Notes under the pieces: generated by a model
Databases searched by the model: none
Told to the model about the DNA's origin: nothing
What the model saw: only the letters and a program-made list of their open reading frames with translations
Shown here: positions 25,518 through 34,738 of the stretch, piece by piece
How the letters are laid out: each line of letters begins with the position of its first letter
Position numbering within the stretch: the first letter of the stretch is position 1
Made by a program: the position numbers and the translations under genes
DNA from: Desulfobacteraceae bacterium
GTDB taxonomy: Bacteria > Desulfobacterota > Desulfobacteria > Desulfobacterales > JACKCP01
Direction: 5' to 3'
Assembly (NCBI GenBank): GCA_020633955.1
Contig: JACKCP010000009.1
Coordinates: forward strand, 60,865 to 124,864
Length of the DNA stretch: 64,000 nt

Positions 25518-27167
25518 CTAAACCTCCATTATTTTAACTATAATTACAGGTTTTCTCCTGATGGCAAAATAAAAATACTGCCTTAAAGCTTTTTGCAGCC
25601 TTGACTTTATTATTTCAGTTCTGTTTGGAGTCCCGGCCTCAAGGTCTTCAACTATTTCAAGGATAACACATTGAGCATCCTGAAGAAGATGCCCGGTCTC
25701 ATTGCAGAAAACAAATCCTCTTGACTCAAGTTCAGGCCCGTAAAGGATAGCCCCTGTTTCCTCGTCAATTATCATTGTTACAACAGCTATTCCATCCTCT
25801 GATAAAACCCGTCTTTCCTTGAGAATACTTCTACCTACATCACCGATACCTTTACCGTCAATAAGAACCCTTCCTGTAGAAATATTTTGCCCAAGGCGCC
25901 CACCGTTCTTATCAAAAATTACCTCCTGACCATTTTCGGCAAGAAAAATATTTGACTGTGGAATCCCCACTCCCGCAGCAAGTGCCGCGTGGTGAAACAA
26001 ATGCCTGTACTCACCATGAACCGGGACAAAATATTGTGGCTTGACAAGGTTAAACATCATTTTCAGCTCTTCTCTGTGAGCATGTCCGGAAACATGAACC
26101 TTGGCTATTTTTTCGTATACAACATGGGCACCCTGTCTGTATAGATTGTTAATTATTGTTGTTATTGCCTTTTCATTTCCTGGAATGAACTTTGATGAAA
26201 GGATTACAGTATCGCCTCTTTTAACCCTGAGCTGCCTGTGGCTTCCTTCGGCCATTCTTGCAAGTGCAGACATTGGCTCACCCTGGCTTCCTGTTGTAAT
26301 GATCATAACAGAAGAGCTGCTTAAGTATCCCAGCTCATCAATACTTACTTCCATGTCAACAGGAATTCTTAAAAAGCCGTTTTCCTTTGCCACCTTTACA
26401 GTTGTTTCAATACTCCGCCCATTAAAGGCAACTTTCTTTCCATATTTTCTTCCAATATTGATTATCTGCTGAATCCTTGCAACATTGGAAGCAAACAAGG
26501 CTACAATTATACGTCCCCTACTCCCTGAAATAAGGGTTTCAAGACTTTCGCCCACATCAATATCAGAGATTGTATATCCTTCTTTTTCAACATTTGTTGA
26601 GTCTGATAAAAGACAAAGTACCCCCCTTTCACCAAAAGAGGCAAATCTGTTAAGATCTGTAGACATGTCATTTATTATTGAAGGATTAATCTTGAAATCT
26701 CCTGTATGGACAATTCTTCCCACCGGAGTTTCAATCATCATGCCGACTCCGTCAATGGTTGAATGCGAAACTCTTGCAAACTCAATTTTAAATGAGTCAA
26801 TTTCAAGAACTGAGTCTATGTCTATTTTTCTGAGATCCGAGTGGACTGGAGAATCAAAATCCTCAAGTTTGTTTTTGACAATCCCAATTGTAAAAGGTGT
26901 GCCATAGACAGGACAGTCAACATCTCTTAGAAGATATGGAACTCCACCTATATGATCTTCATGTGCGTGGGTAAGAATAAGGGCTGAAACCTTATGAATA
27001 TTTTCCTTTATATATGAAAAATCAGGTATAACTATATCAACACCAAGCATATAATCTTCAGGAAACATTAAACCGCAGTCAATAATGATCATCCTGCCGC
27101 CATACTCGACAGTCATCATATTCAGACCGATTTCTCCAAGCCCCCCCAAGGGAACCATTTTAAGCAT
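25518..27167 (-). CDS. rnj: Ribonuclease J family metallo-beta-lactamase RNase
   Basis: A 549-residue RNase J, a 5'-3' exo- and endonuclease for RNA turnover. The start is the ATG at 27167 with AAGGA six bases upstream; a TTG at 27182 would read through that site. The zinc motif HAHEDH is at 67-72, HTGDFKI follows, then the beta-CASP region with SDSTNVEKEG, TTGSQGEPMSALARMA, and the C-terminal HVSGHAHREELKMM and FVPVHGEYRHL. It is adjacent to ftsK (gap of 10 bases), probably one operon. Confidence 0.94.
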   Translation of the reverse strand: MLKMVPLGGLGEIGLNMMTVEYGGRMIIIDCGLMFPEDYMLGVDIVIPDFSYIKENIHKVSALILTHAHEDHIGGVPYLLRDVDCPVYGTPFTIGIVKNKLEDFDSPVHSDLRKIDIDSVLEIDSFKIEFARVSHSTIDGVGMMIETPVGRIVHTGDFKINPSIINDMSTDLNRFASFGERGVLCLLSDSTNVEKEGYTISDIDVGESLETLISGSRGRIIVALFASNVARIQQIINIGRKYGKKVAFNGRSIETTVKVAKENGFLRIPVDMEVSIDELGYLSSSSVMIITTGSQGEPMSALARMAEGSHRQLRVKRGDTVILSSKFIPGNEKAITTIINNLYRQGAHVVYEKIAKVHVSGHAHREELKMMFNLVKPQYFVPVHGEYRHLFHHAALAAGVGIPQSNIFLAENGQEVIFDKNGGRLGQNISTGRVLIDGKGIGDVGRSILKERRVLSEDGIAVVTMIIDEETGAILYGPELESRGFVFCNETGHLLQDAQCVILEIVEDLEAGTPNRTEIIKSRLQKALRQYFYFAIRRKPVIIVKIMEV

Positions 27168-27274
27168 TTTATATCCTTTCAAAATTTACAATAAAATTTT
27201 AAGCGGAAAATTAATGAAGGTAAAATTTTACAACATAAAATTCTTTGTTTTTGCTTATCTCAAACTACTTGATA

Positions 27275-27607
27275 TTAAATCCTTACGCCGGCTTCATCAA
27301 GAATTTCATTTATCAGATTAATAAGCCACAAAATCTGCATGTCATCTGCATAACCCATACATGAACAGCGCATAGTCTTTCTGGATCTCACAAGCATTTC
27401 AGCTGCAAGCTTATTTTTTTCAAGCGATAAGGCAAAGTAATGAGGACTGCAGTCACTATGCATCTTTTGTTCTGAAGATAAAACAGAAGGATCTATAATA
27501 ACATGAAAAATTTCATCCATAAAAGGGACTCCAAACCTTTTAATTAAAATCGCTTTTACAGATGAAACATCTTTATAATTCAGGGAATCAATAACATAGC
27601 TTTTCAT
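27275..27607 (-). CDS. Small hypothetical protein
   Basis: A 110-residue soluble protein with no recognised family. The N-terminus (KSYVIDSLNYKDVSSVKAILIKRFG) and middle (DEIFHVIIDPSVLSSEQK, then HYFALSLEKNKLAAEMLVRSR) suggest an alpha/beta fold. Two Cys lie close together in MRCSCMGYADD. Codon use looks like its neighbours and there is no overlap with other genes, which supports it being real. It lies between RNase J and a ferredoxin. Confidence 0.6.
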   Translation of the reverse strand: MKSYVIDSLNYKDVSSVKAILIKRFGVPFMDEIFHVIIDPSVLSSEQKMHSDCSPHYFALSLEKNKLAAEMLVRSRKTMRCSCMGYADDMQILWLINLINEILDEAGVRI

Positions 27608-27668
27608 AATTTTCAGACAGAAATCAGGTGAGCATTAATCCGGAAAAATAATAATTCCGGAATATATA

Positions 27669-27700
27669 CCCGGAGCTCTTTATATGGCATAAGCTCCGGG
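27669..27700 (-). terminator. Hairpin after ferredoxin gene
   Basis: CCCGGAGCT pairs with AGCTCCGGG across a 14-base loop, ten bases past the ferredoxin stop on the minus strand, followed by a U-rich TATATATT. A second hairpin (TCCGGAA at 27639-27645, TTCCGGA at 27655-27661) follows in tandem. Together they probably terminate the ferredoxin message. Confidence 0.55.
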
Positions 27701-27709
27701 GAACTTTTT

Positions 27710-27898
27710 TTAAGCTTCTTCTACTGTGATTGCGCCTTCTGGGCATACTTCAACACAGCTGTCGCAGCCAACGCATTCTTCTGCATTAACTGGAGTTGAT
27801 TTACCATCAACGATTTCATAAACATCTACTGGGCAGATATCTACGCATTCTTCACAGCCAGTGCACTTATCCTGATCTACTGTTGGATTGAAACTCAT
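27710..27898 (-). CDS. 2[4Fe-4S] ferredoxin
   Basis: A 62-residue electron carrier with two canonical clusters: Cys12, 15, 18 and 22 (CTGCEECVDICP) and Cys42, 45, 48 and 52 (CVGCDSCVEVCP). The length and spacing are those of clostridial or Desulfovibrio-type bacterial ferredoxins of low potential. A very strong AGGAGGAAG site precedes the ATG and terminator hairpins follow the stop, so it looks like a highly expressed monocistronic gene of an anaerobe. Confidence 0.96.
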   Translation of the reverse strand: MSFNPTVDQDKCTGCEECVDICPVDVYEIVDGKSTPVNAEECVGCDSCVEVCPEGAITVEEA

Positions 27899-28118
27899 AA
27901 CTTTCTTCCTCCTTCTATAATTATTTTATATTCTGACCCAAATTTTTCAGGGTACTTTTTAAAGGGTTCTTTATAATTTTTAAAAACCCTGTGTCAACAC
28001 AAATTAAATTATATCAAAAAGCGAAAAAATCAGATTTGCTCACTTGAAGCTATACCGTCTTTTTTCTTTTTGTCAATGGTTTTACCCGAGTTTTTAAAAA
28101 TTTAGACAACAGCAGAAT

Positions 28119-28898
28119 TTAGTGCTTAAGCACCTGTATTTTAATTTTTTTGTCATATCTTTCAAAACCCTTATATTTTGACTTTAATACTCTGCTGTTA
28201 TTCACTAAAAAATTAAAATCTGACAAATAAAAAACATTGAAATCAGAATCTGAACTTTCCTCTATAAAACCAATATCAGAAAGAATATTTATATATTCGT
28301 CTTTATCTGTAACCAGATTCAGACAAGGTGGTTCAAGATAAAAATAAATATCAAACCATGCCAATATTCTTTTTTTTATCAGATTTTGAGGGATATTTTG
28401 AAAATTTTCTAATTTCTCTTCAGGCTTTTCTTTTTTTTCATTTGTAAGAGAATAAAAAAGTTCCTGCTCTCTTTTTTGAATCTCAGAAAAACAACTGTCA
28501 ATAGATTTTTTTTCAGATTCATATTTTTCAAACAATTTAAGAAAAAAACCAGATAAAATTATTTGATTTTCAATTTCATGGCCAGCAGCATTCAAAGAAG
28601 ATTCCGGCTTAAGCTCACGGACCAGCATTTCCGGCATTTCAGAGCTGTCTTCCCTGTTTGCAAAAAAACTGTAAAAATCAAAATTTTTATCATAATAATG
28701 TCTGTCAAGATACAATTTTTCAAGATTTATTATCTTTTCAATTATCTGTTCAGACAGATTATAAACTTCAGAGTACAGCCCATCCAAAACAATGCCGCCT
28801 TTGTTCAAACAAATCAGGGAACAATCCTTGTAATATGACTTGATATTATCTGTTAAAGGATTGTCAATCCCCACATATGGAAAAATTAGGTTTGTCAT
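28119..28898 (-). CDS. Hypothetical protein downstream of tmk
   Basis: A 259-residue soluble protein. The N-terminus (MTNLIFPYVGIDNPLTDNIKSYYK) and the Asp/Lys-rich body give no named family. It is largely helical, with a Lys/Glu-rich segment at about 130-165 and a beta-containing C-terminus (DFNVFYLSDFNFLVNN). Only two bases separate its start from the tmk stop, so it is co-translated with thymidylate kinase. Function unknown. Confidence 0.65.
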   Translation of the reverse strand: MTNLIFPYVGIDNPLTDNIKSYYKDCSLICLNKGGIVLDGLYSEVYNLSEQIIEKIINLEKLYLDRHYYDKNFDFYSFFANREDSSEMPEMLVRELKPESSLNAAGHEIENQIILSGFFLKLFEKYESEKKSIDSCFSEIQKREQELFYSLTNEKKEKPEEKLENFQNIPQNLIKKRILAWFDIYFYLEPPCLNLVTDKDEYINILSDIGFIEESSDSDFNVFYLSDFNFLVNNSRVLKSKYKGFERYDKKIKIQVLKH

Positions 28899-28900
28899 AA

Positions 28901-29596
28901 TTAATTTTGAATAATTCCTTTTTCAATAATTGCAGATTTAATTGACTCAAAAACATTATCCACTGTTTTTTCAGCATCAATCAGATAAAATCTGGCGTTC
29001 TCATTTTTTTCTGCAAGTTTTAAAAAACCTGCCCGAATTTTTTCGTGAAATGAAATTTTCTCACTGTCAAACCTGGATTCATCTTCAGTTCTGGTTCCAC
29101 AGGCCAGATCACGGTCAACCCTTTCAAGTCCTGACTTGGGCCTGCAGTCCAGAACAAGAGTAAGATCAGGCAGAAAATCACCTAAAATATATTTGTGTAC
29201 ATAATTTATAAAGTCAATATCCATCCCCCTTGCTTCACCCTGATAAACAAAAGTGCTGTCTATAAACCTGTCACATATAACTATCTTCCCATTTTGAAGG
29301 CCTGGAACTATTACTTTGTGAAAATGTTCAGCCCGGTCAGCAAGATAAAGCAACAGCTCAGTTTTATTATAGATATCCGAATTTTCAGGAGAGAGCAGTA
29401 TTTTCCTGATCATCAGACCTATCTTTGTTCCTCCGGGTTCTTTTGTCAGAATACAAGGGATATTTTCTGACTGAAAAAAATCAAATATTTTTTTTGCCTG
29501 GGTTGATTTTCCGGCACCTTCACCACCGCATAATGTTATTAGTTTACCGCTGTAAATACAACACCTCCCTGTTATAAAGCCGATTTCTTTCTGCAC
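28901..29596 (-). CDS. tmk: Thymidylate kinase
   Basis: dTMP kinase (dTMP + ATP to dTDP). The P-loop is GGEGAGKSTQ, followed by the substrate motif FTLVLDCRPKSGLERVD-like segment and the DRFIDSTFVYQGEARGMD block. As listed, the gene starts with a GTG at 29596 and gives 231 residues with an extra 13-residue N-terminus. The best ribosome site, AGGGAGGTG at 29562-29570, lies inside that extension and is spaced six bases before an in-frame ATT at 29555-29557, which would give the usual short N-terminus before GKLIT. The real start is therefore uncertain. Confidence 0.93.
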   Translation of the reverse strand: MQKEIGFITGRCCIYSGKLITLCGGEGAGKSTQAKKIFDFFQSENIPCILTKEPGGTKIGLMIRKILLSPENSDIYNKTELLLYLADRAEHFHKVIVPGLQNGKIVICDRFIDSTFVYQGEARGMDIDFINYVHKYILGDFLPDLTLVLDCRPKSGLERVDRDLACGTRTEDESRFDSEKISFHEKIRAGFLKLAEKNENARFYLIDAEKTVDNVFESIKSAIIEKGIIQN

Positions 29597-29800
29597 TTTT
29601 CTGAAAACAGATTAAAAAACCCGTTTTCAAAAACAGACTGGCATTGAAATTTTAAATTTTTCATTTCCCAGACCAAAAAAATCCCGCTTTCCACCTTATG
29701 ATTATAATAACTGTTCATTTTAAAAAAAACTTGATAAATATTGCTTTACCAAGTTAGAACCACGTTTAAAATATTATTTAAACTTTAAAAAAGCAAGGAT

Positions 29801-32011
29801 ATGGCTAAAAAAGGTTTTATCCCATTTTTGTTTATTTTTTTCATAGTTTTTAAGTCACAGTCTTTTTCTTTATCTTTTTTTGATAAAAGTGAAAATATTA
29901 CTGCCTCTGCAGACAGCATTAATTACAATACTTCCATGGAAACCATAAAAGCCTCTGGAAATGCCGTCATAATTGGAAAAAACAACCATATAAGAGGAGA
30001 TATAATATTTATAGATAAAAGATCAAAGATAATAAGCATCACAGGAAATGCCAGTATTGAAAACAAAGATCAGTCTTTTTCTGGGGATTCAGTTTTTTTT
30101 AATTATGAAACAGGCAAAGGAGTAATCAGAAATGGTAAAATCTTTGTAAATGATCTTAATTTCTACATTACAGGCCAAAAAATAGAAAAAATATCTGAAA
30201 AAACATACGTTGCACACCAGGCTTCAATAACTTCATGTGATGATCCCAAAAAAGACTGGGAATTTACTGCAGAAAAAATAAAGGCAGAAATTGACGGATA
30301 CGGCTATGCCTATAACATGAGACTTAATACAATGGAAAGGCCTTTGCTTTATTTCCCTTTTCTTTATTTTCCGGTAAAGACAAAGAGACAGTCCGGGTTA
30401 CTTATTCCTTCTGCAGATTATTCGGACAAATACGGTCTTGACTATAACCAGCCCCTTTACCTTGTTCTATCAGACCAGGCTGATCTTACACTGTATTACA
30501 ATTTTATTGAAAAACGCAGTGACAGACCCGGAATTGAGTTAAGATACAGACATTCCAAAAACAGTTTTACTCAAATTATGTATGACCAGATCAATAATGA
30601 TCCTTATACTTATAATGAACAGCCGTTTTCTACAACTGATTCAACACAAAAGGACAGATACTGGTTCAGAATGAAATCAGGCTTTTTATCGGATTCAGGA
30701 TTCAAAACCGCCATTGATCTTGATATTTCAAGCGATCCAGGATATTTAACTGATTTTGACAAGGGTTATATGGGATTTGACTTTACTGAAAAAAACTTTC
30801 TAAAAAACTTTGGAAGAAGCATTGATCCAGATGATGAAACCAAAAGGACAAACAGAATTTTCACCTCAAAATATATGGGTAAAAATCTGTTTGAAACAGA
30901 ATTTTTATGGATGGACGATCTCATCATAAAGGAAACCGGAACCACCAACCAGACAGTACAAAACCTTCCAAGAATTTCTTTTTATATTCCAAGAACCGGT
31001 TATGACCTTTTACCTTTTCAGACAGCATTGGATTCAGAGTACAATTATTTTTACAGAATAAACGGAGAAAAAGGTCACAGAATAAACTTTACTCCAAGAA
31101 TTTACCTTCCTTTAAATATTGGCAGCTTTCTGTATCTGGAATCAGGAGCCTATATAAATGAAACACTCTGGTATACAGAAGATAATGAAGATGAAGACAA
31201 TCAGAAAAAACATTCTTTCAGACAAATGTATGGATTTGATATAAAATCATCATCGTCCCTTGACCGTGTTTATAATATTTATGGGAAAAACATTGAAAAA
31301 ATTAAACACACATTTTTACCTGAAATAAACTACCACTATATTCCCAAGAAAAATCAGGCTGATCTTCCAGATTTTGACGAATTTGACAGAATTGAAAAAA
31401 CAAATGAAATTGAATTCGCACTGACACAGACTGTTACAGCAAAAAGAATTATCCCCTCTAAAAATCCCAGTGAAAAAAAACACGATTACTTTGAATTTTT
31501 AAGATTCAGGCTTTCACAGATTTATGACATGGCAGACGACACTCAAAACTACAGTGAAGAAGAAAAATACTCAAAAGGACGGTTCAACCCCCTTGAAGCA
31601 TATTTGAAAATTTCTTTTTTACAAAATATTAATTTCGAATTTACCGGTGAATATGACCACTATGAATACATGATGACTAAAAGAAACTTTGCTCTTAACG
31701 CTTCATCCAGCAAAGGCTCAAGACTAAGACTGGAACATAGATACACCCGGGATGAAAACAAGTCCGGGGTAATTTCTGCTGATTTGAACATATCACCGGT
31801 TCTAAGCCTTCATGGTTCATATGAAAAAATCTTTATGGAAGACAATATTGAAAAAAACGACTATGAAAAGCAGTTTGGTTTCAACTATCTTTCCCAATGC
31901 TGGAATGCAGGAATATTTTACAATGAAGAGGAAGATGAAAAAAAAGTCTTTTTTCTTATAAATCTTAAAAATTTCGGAGGTATTTCCCCGGGAATTTCAG
32001 AGTCGGAATAA
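29801..32011 (+). CDS. lptD: LPS-assembly outer-membrane protein LptD
   Basis: A 736-residue protein that, with LptE, inserts LPS into the outer leaflet. A signal peptide (about 1-23) precedes an OstA/LptA-like N-terminal domain (about 30-145; ITASADSINYNTSMETIKASGNAVI, GDIIFIDKRSKI). The C-terminal barrel starts near 180 with LYFPFLYFPVKTKRQSGLLIPSADYSDKYG, a very typical LptD stretch. Cys are few (ITSCDD and SQCW), so the inter-domain disulphides of E. coli LptD may be reduced to one. It starts a plus-strand gene run that includes Kdo8N genes. Confidence 0.95.
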   Translation: MAKKGFIPFLFIFFIVFKSQSFSLSFFDKSENITASADSINYNTSMETIKASGNAVIIGKNNHIRGDIIFIDKRSKIISITGNASIENKDQSFSGDSVFFNYETGKGVIRNGKIFVNDLNFYITGQKIEKISEKTYVAHQASITSCDDPKKDWEFTAEKIKAEIDGYGYAYNMRLNTMERPLLYFPFLYFPVKTKRQSGLLIPSADYSDKYGLDYNQPLYLVLSDQADLTLYYNFIEKRSDRPGIELRYRHSKNSFTQIMYDQINNDPYTYNEQPFSTTDSTQKDRYWFRMKSGFLSDSGFKTAIDLDISSDPGYLTDFDKGYMGFDFTEKNFLKNFGRSIDPDDETKRTNRIFTSKYMGKNLFETEFLWMDDLIIKETGTTNQTVQNLPRISFYIPRTGYDLLPFQTALDSEYNYFYRINGEKGHRINFTPRIYLPLNIGSFLYLESGAYINETLWYTEDNEDEDNQKKHSFRQMYGFDIKSSSSLDRVYNIYGKNIEKIKHTFLPEINYHYIPKKNQADLPDFDEFDRIEKTNEIEFALTQTVTAKRIIPSKNPSEKKHDYFEFLRFRLSQIYDMADDTQNYSEEEKYSKGRFNPLEAYLKISFLQNINFEFTGEYDHYEYMMTKRNFALNASSSKGSRLRLEHRYTRDENKSGVISADLNISPVLSLHGSYEKIFMEDNIEKNDYEKQFGFNYLSQCWNAGIFYNEEEDEKKVFFLINLKNFGGISPGISESE

Positions 32012-32063
32012 AAAAACAGATATGGATTTCACCAAATATTTAATTGTAATTTAGGTTTTTATT

Positions 32064-32600
32064 ATGACAGAGAATAGTTCTGAAGAAAAAAAATGGTATG
32101 TTCTCCATACAAAAAGCAGGTTTGAAAATGTTGTAAAAGATCTTCTTATAAAAAAAAATGTTGAAGTTTTTCTCCCAAAAGTGCTGAAACTCAGTAAAAG
32201 AAAAGACAGGAAAAAGATTATTGAGGTTCCCATGTTTCCTGGATACATCTTTGTAAAAAGTGACACTACTCCTGAATACAGACTGAAAATTTTAAAAACA
32301 ACAGGAGCTGTAAAACTTATCGGAACAAAAACCGGACCTGCACCTGTAAAAAAAGAAGATGTTGAATCTCTTATTCTGTTTTCTTCATCCAGAGAAGAAG
32401 TCTTTACAGGAAAAGGTTATAAAAAAGGCCGGAAAGTGATTATAAAAGATGGCCCCCTTGCAGGCGTAAGAGGAATTTTTGAAAAGGATTCCGGTAAGAT
32501 GAGAGTTATTGTGCAGATAGACATTCTTGGCAGATATGCATTCACGGAAGTCAATGAAAACAATATAGAATTTTTAGACTCATCTGCTATCATTACTTGA
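32064..32600 (+). CDS. Specialised NusG paralogue (RfaH/UpxY-type antiterminator)
   Basis: A 178-residue NusG-superfamily protein. The NGN domain covers about 8-110 (KWYVLHTKSRFENVVKDLL, EVPMFPGYIFVKSD, TTGAVKLIG) and a KOW domain about 120-175 (KVIIKDGPLAGVRGIFEKDSGKMRVIVQIDILGR). Core NusG genes normally sit beside secE and rplK; here the neighbours are lptD and an IHF-like gene, so this is a paralogue of the RfaH/UpxY/LoaP kind that helps polymerase through long surface-polysaccharide operons. No ops element was found downstream by eye. Confidence 0.85.
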   Translation: MTENSSEEKKWYVLHTKSRFENVVKDLLIKKNVEVFLPKVLKLSKRKDRKKIIEVPMFPGYIFVKSDTTPEYRLKILKTTGAVKLIGTKTGPAPVKKEDVESLILFSSSREEVFTGKGYKKGRKVIIKDGPLAGVRGIFEKDSGKMRVIVQIDILGRYAFTEVNENNIEFLDSSAIIT

Positions 32601-32666
32601 CTTATTCCTGCCGGGCATTTATGTAATGCATCTGAATTTTAAAGAATTTATTATCCCGGAGGCTAT

Positions 32667-32948
32667 ATGAATAAACTTGAGTTGATTTCAGAACTAAAAA
32701 AACAAGCAAACCTTACTAAAAGTGAAGCATCAGAAATAGTAAGAATTTTTTTCGATTCAATGACAGATGCACTTTCAAATGGAGAAAGAGTTGAGATAAG
32801 AGGGCTGTGCAGCTTTTTCATCAAGGAATATAAAAGTTATACAGGAAGAAATCCAAAAACTGGTGAAAAGGTTAAAATTCCTCCTAAAAAACTTCCTTTC
32901 TTCAAATGCGGCAAAGAACTGAAGGAAAGAGTGGATTCAATGAATTAA
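32667..32948 (+). CDS. HU/IHF family DNA-binding protein
   Basis: A 93-residue DNA-bending protein. The HU fold is clear: LISELKKQANLTKSEASEIV, then GERVEIRGLCSFFIKEY, the arm sequence GRNPKTGEKVKIPPKKLPFFKCGKELK. The YTGRNPKTG arm with a Pro for intercalation is retained. The first-strand pattern is nearer to the IHF beta subunit than to HU, but assignment within the family needs an alignment. GGAGG lies before the ATG. Confidence 0.93.
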   Translation: MNKLELISELKKQANLTKSEASEIVRIFFDSMTDALSNGERVEIRGLCSFFIKEYKSYTGRNPKTGEKVKIPPKKLPFFKCGKELKERVDSMN

Positions 32949-32990
32949 AAAATAATCTGTCAAATCAAGACAGATGCTGCGGATATCAAT

Positions 32991-33911
32991 TTGGATTTTA
33001 TCACTGAATGTTTCAATAATATTATAAAAAAGGGGGCTCTCGCCCCTTCAGTGCTTTTTTCAGGAGAAAGCGGAAGCAACAAAACCGAATTTGCCAAAAA
33101 TCTTGCAAAGGCCTTAAACTGCCTTGAAAACAAAGAAAATAATTTCACCTTCTGCAATGAATGCAGAAACTGCAGAAGAATAAATGAAAATATTTATCCT
33201 GATTTAATTATTATTGAGGCAGAAGGAAACCTTATCAAGGTTGAGCAGATACGGCAGCTTAAGGCTAAACTTTCATTCAAACCCTATGAAGCAAAAAAAA
33301 GAATTGTACTCATAATAAATGCATCCCTGCTAAATCCGCAGTCTGGAAATGCTCTTTTAAAAATGATGGAGGAACCTCCGGCAAACACCCATTTTATTCT
33401 GACTGCCCCAGACTCAGCCAGTGTCTTAAAGACTATAAGATCAAGGTGTCAGTTATTCAGATTCACAAGGGTAATTGAAAATCAAACAGACAAATCAGAT
33501 TTTTATTCAGCCGGTCAGATTCTGAATGAATATGATGTTTCAAAAAAAGATCTTGAAATGATAAGCAGTATCTTTTTAAAACTTTTTAAGGAAAACTTCC
33601 AGAATTTCAATATGATCTATTTTGCAGGAGATATTCTTTCCGGCAAAAAAACTGCAGAATCTTTTTTTGCATATATGCTTGTTTTTTTCCGTGACCTTAT
33701 TTCTGTTAATTTTACAGATGATAGAATTTATTTGGAGGAAACAAAAAAACTTATTGCACAAAATTATAAAAAAATTGACAATAAAAATTTGCATAAAGCA
33801 ATTGAAATAATTTATTCAGCACAGCAAAGACTTAAAGGAAATGTCAATACCAAAATTTTGATTAAGTCATCACTTTTAAAAATTCAGGCAGCAATAAATG
33901 AATCAAAATAA
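32991..33911 (+). CDS. holB: DNA polymerase III delta' subunit
   Basis: A 306-residue clamp-loader subunit. It begins with a TTG preceded by GGAT. The AAA+ N-terminal domain has a P-loop-like GESGSNKTEF in which the usual Gly before Lys is Asn, a zinc site with closely set Cys (FCNECRNCRRI), QIRQLKAKLSFKPYEAKKRIVLI, and the sensor SRC in RSRCQLFRF. ALLKMMEEPPANTHFILTA is the strongest family signature. It overlaps the RicT gene by 14 bases, a common arrangement. Confidence 0.93.
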   Translation: MDFITECFNNIIKKGALAPSVLFSGESGSNKTEFAKNLAKALNCLENKENNFTFCNECRNCRRINENIYPDLIIIEAEGNLIKVEQIRQLKAKLSFKPYEAKKRIVLIINASLLNPQSGNALLKMMEEPPANTHFILTAPDSASVLKTIRSRCQLFRFTRVIENQTDKSDFYSAGQILNEYDVSKKDLEMISSIFLKLFKENFQNFNMIYFAGDILSGKKTAESFFAYMLVFFRDLISVNFTDDRIYLEETKKLIAQNYKKIDNKNLHKAIEIIYSAQQRLKGNVNTKILIKSSLLKIQAAINESK

Positions 33912-34713
33912 AAAAATAATAACCGGTGTAAGATTTAAGCCGGCCGGAAAAATCTACGATTTTGAAACAAACATGGAAGACCTTGAACCTGGAACAGTGG
34001 TTATTGTTGAAACCGAACAGGGACTTGGTGTTGCAAGAGTTATAAATCCACCTGTTCTCAAAGAATATAATCCTCAGGAGCAGGACATAAAATCAGTTCT
34101 AAGGATTTTAACTGATGAAGACCATATAACCATAGAACAGAACCTTCAGCTTGAAAAGGCGGCATTTAATTTCTGCTCAGAGCAGATCAAAATCCTTGAG
34201 CTGGAGATGAATCTTTTCAAGGTTGAAAGTACTTTTGATGCAAAAAAGCTGACTTTTTTCTTCACTGCAGACGGCAGGGTTGATTTCAGGGAACTGGTTA
34301 AAATACTTGTAAGACAATATCACATAAGAATAGAAATGCGCCAGGTCGGTATACGCCACAGGGCAAAACTATGCGGAGGAGTGGGAAGATGCGGCAGGGT
34401 TACATGCTGTTCTTCATATCTTGAAAACTTTGAACCAATTTCAATTAAAATGGCAAAAGTTCAGGGGCTGTCACTTAACCCGACAAAAATTTCCGGTGTA
34501 TGCGGAAGACTCATGTGCTGTCTTCATTATGAAAATGAAACCTATAAGTATTTGAGAAGAGGACTTCCAGAAATTGGTGAGGAAGTTGAAACACCAAACG
34601 GCACAGGCACAGTGACAAGACATATCCCCCTTAAGCGTAAAGTAGGAGTTTCAAACGAAGAGGGTTATGAATCTCTTTTTGATATTAATGACATCAAAAT
34701 AATTTCAAAATAA
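33898..34713 (+). CDS. ricT: PSP1/RicT domain protein
   Basis: A 271-residue protein of the PSP1 (YaaT/RicT) family. The core has the conserved RHRAKLCGGVGRCGRVTCC segment and VCGRLMCCLHYE, whose Cys ligate Fe-S clusters in the Bacillus RicAFT complex that controls RNase Y. Here the partner RicA and RicF genes are not visible, and RNase J is elsewhere in the window. The holB-ricT order is conserved in many bacteria. Role in this organism: unknown, probably RNA turnover or development. Confidence 0.9.
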   Translation: MNQNKKIITGVRFKPAGKIYDFETNMEDLEPGTVVIVETEQGLGVARVINPPVLKEYNPQEQDIKSVLRILTDEDHITIEQNLQLEKAAFNFCSEQIKILELEMNLFKVESTFDAKKLTFFFTADGRVDFRELVKILVRQYHIRIEMRQVGIRHRAKLCGGVGRCGRVTCCSSYLENFEPISIKMAKVQGLSLNPTKISGVCGRLMCCLHYENETYKYLRRGLPEIGEEVETPNGTGTVTRHIPLKRKVGVSNEEGYESLFDINDIKIISK

Positions 34714-34738
34714 ACCCAGATAATTTTTAAAGTATTAA

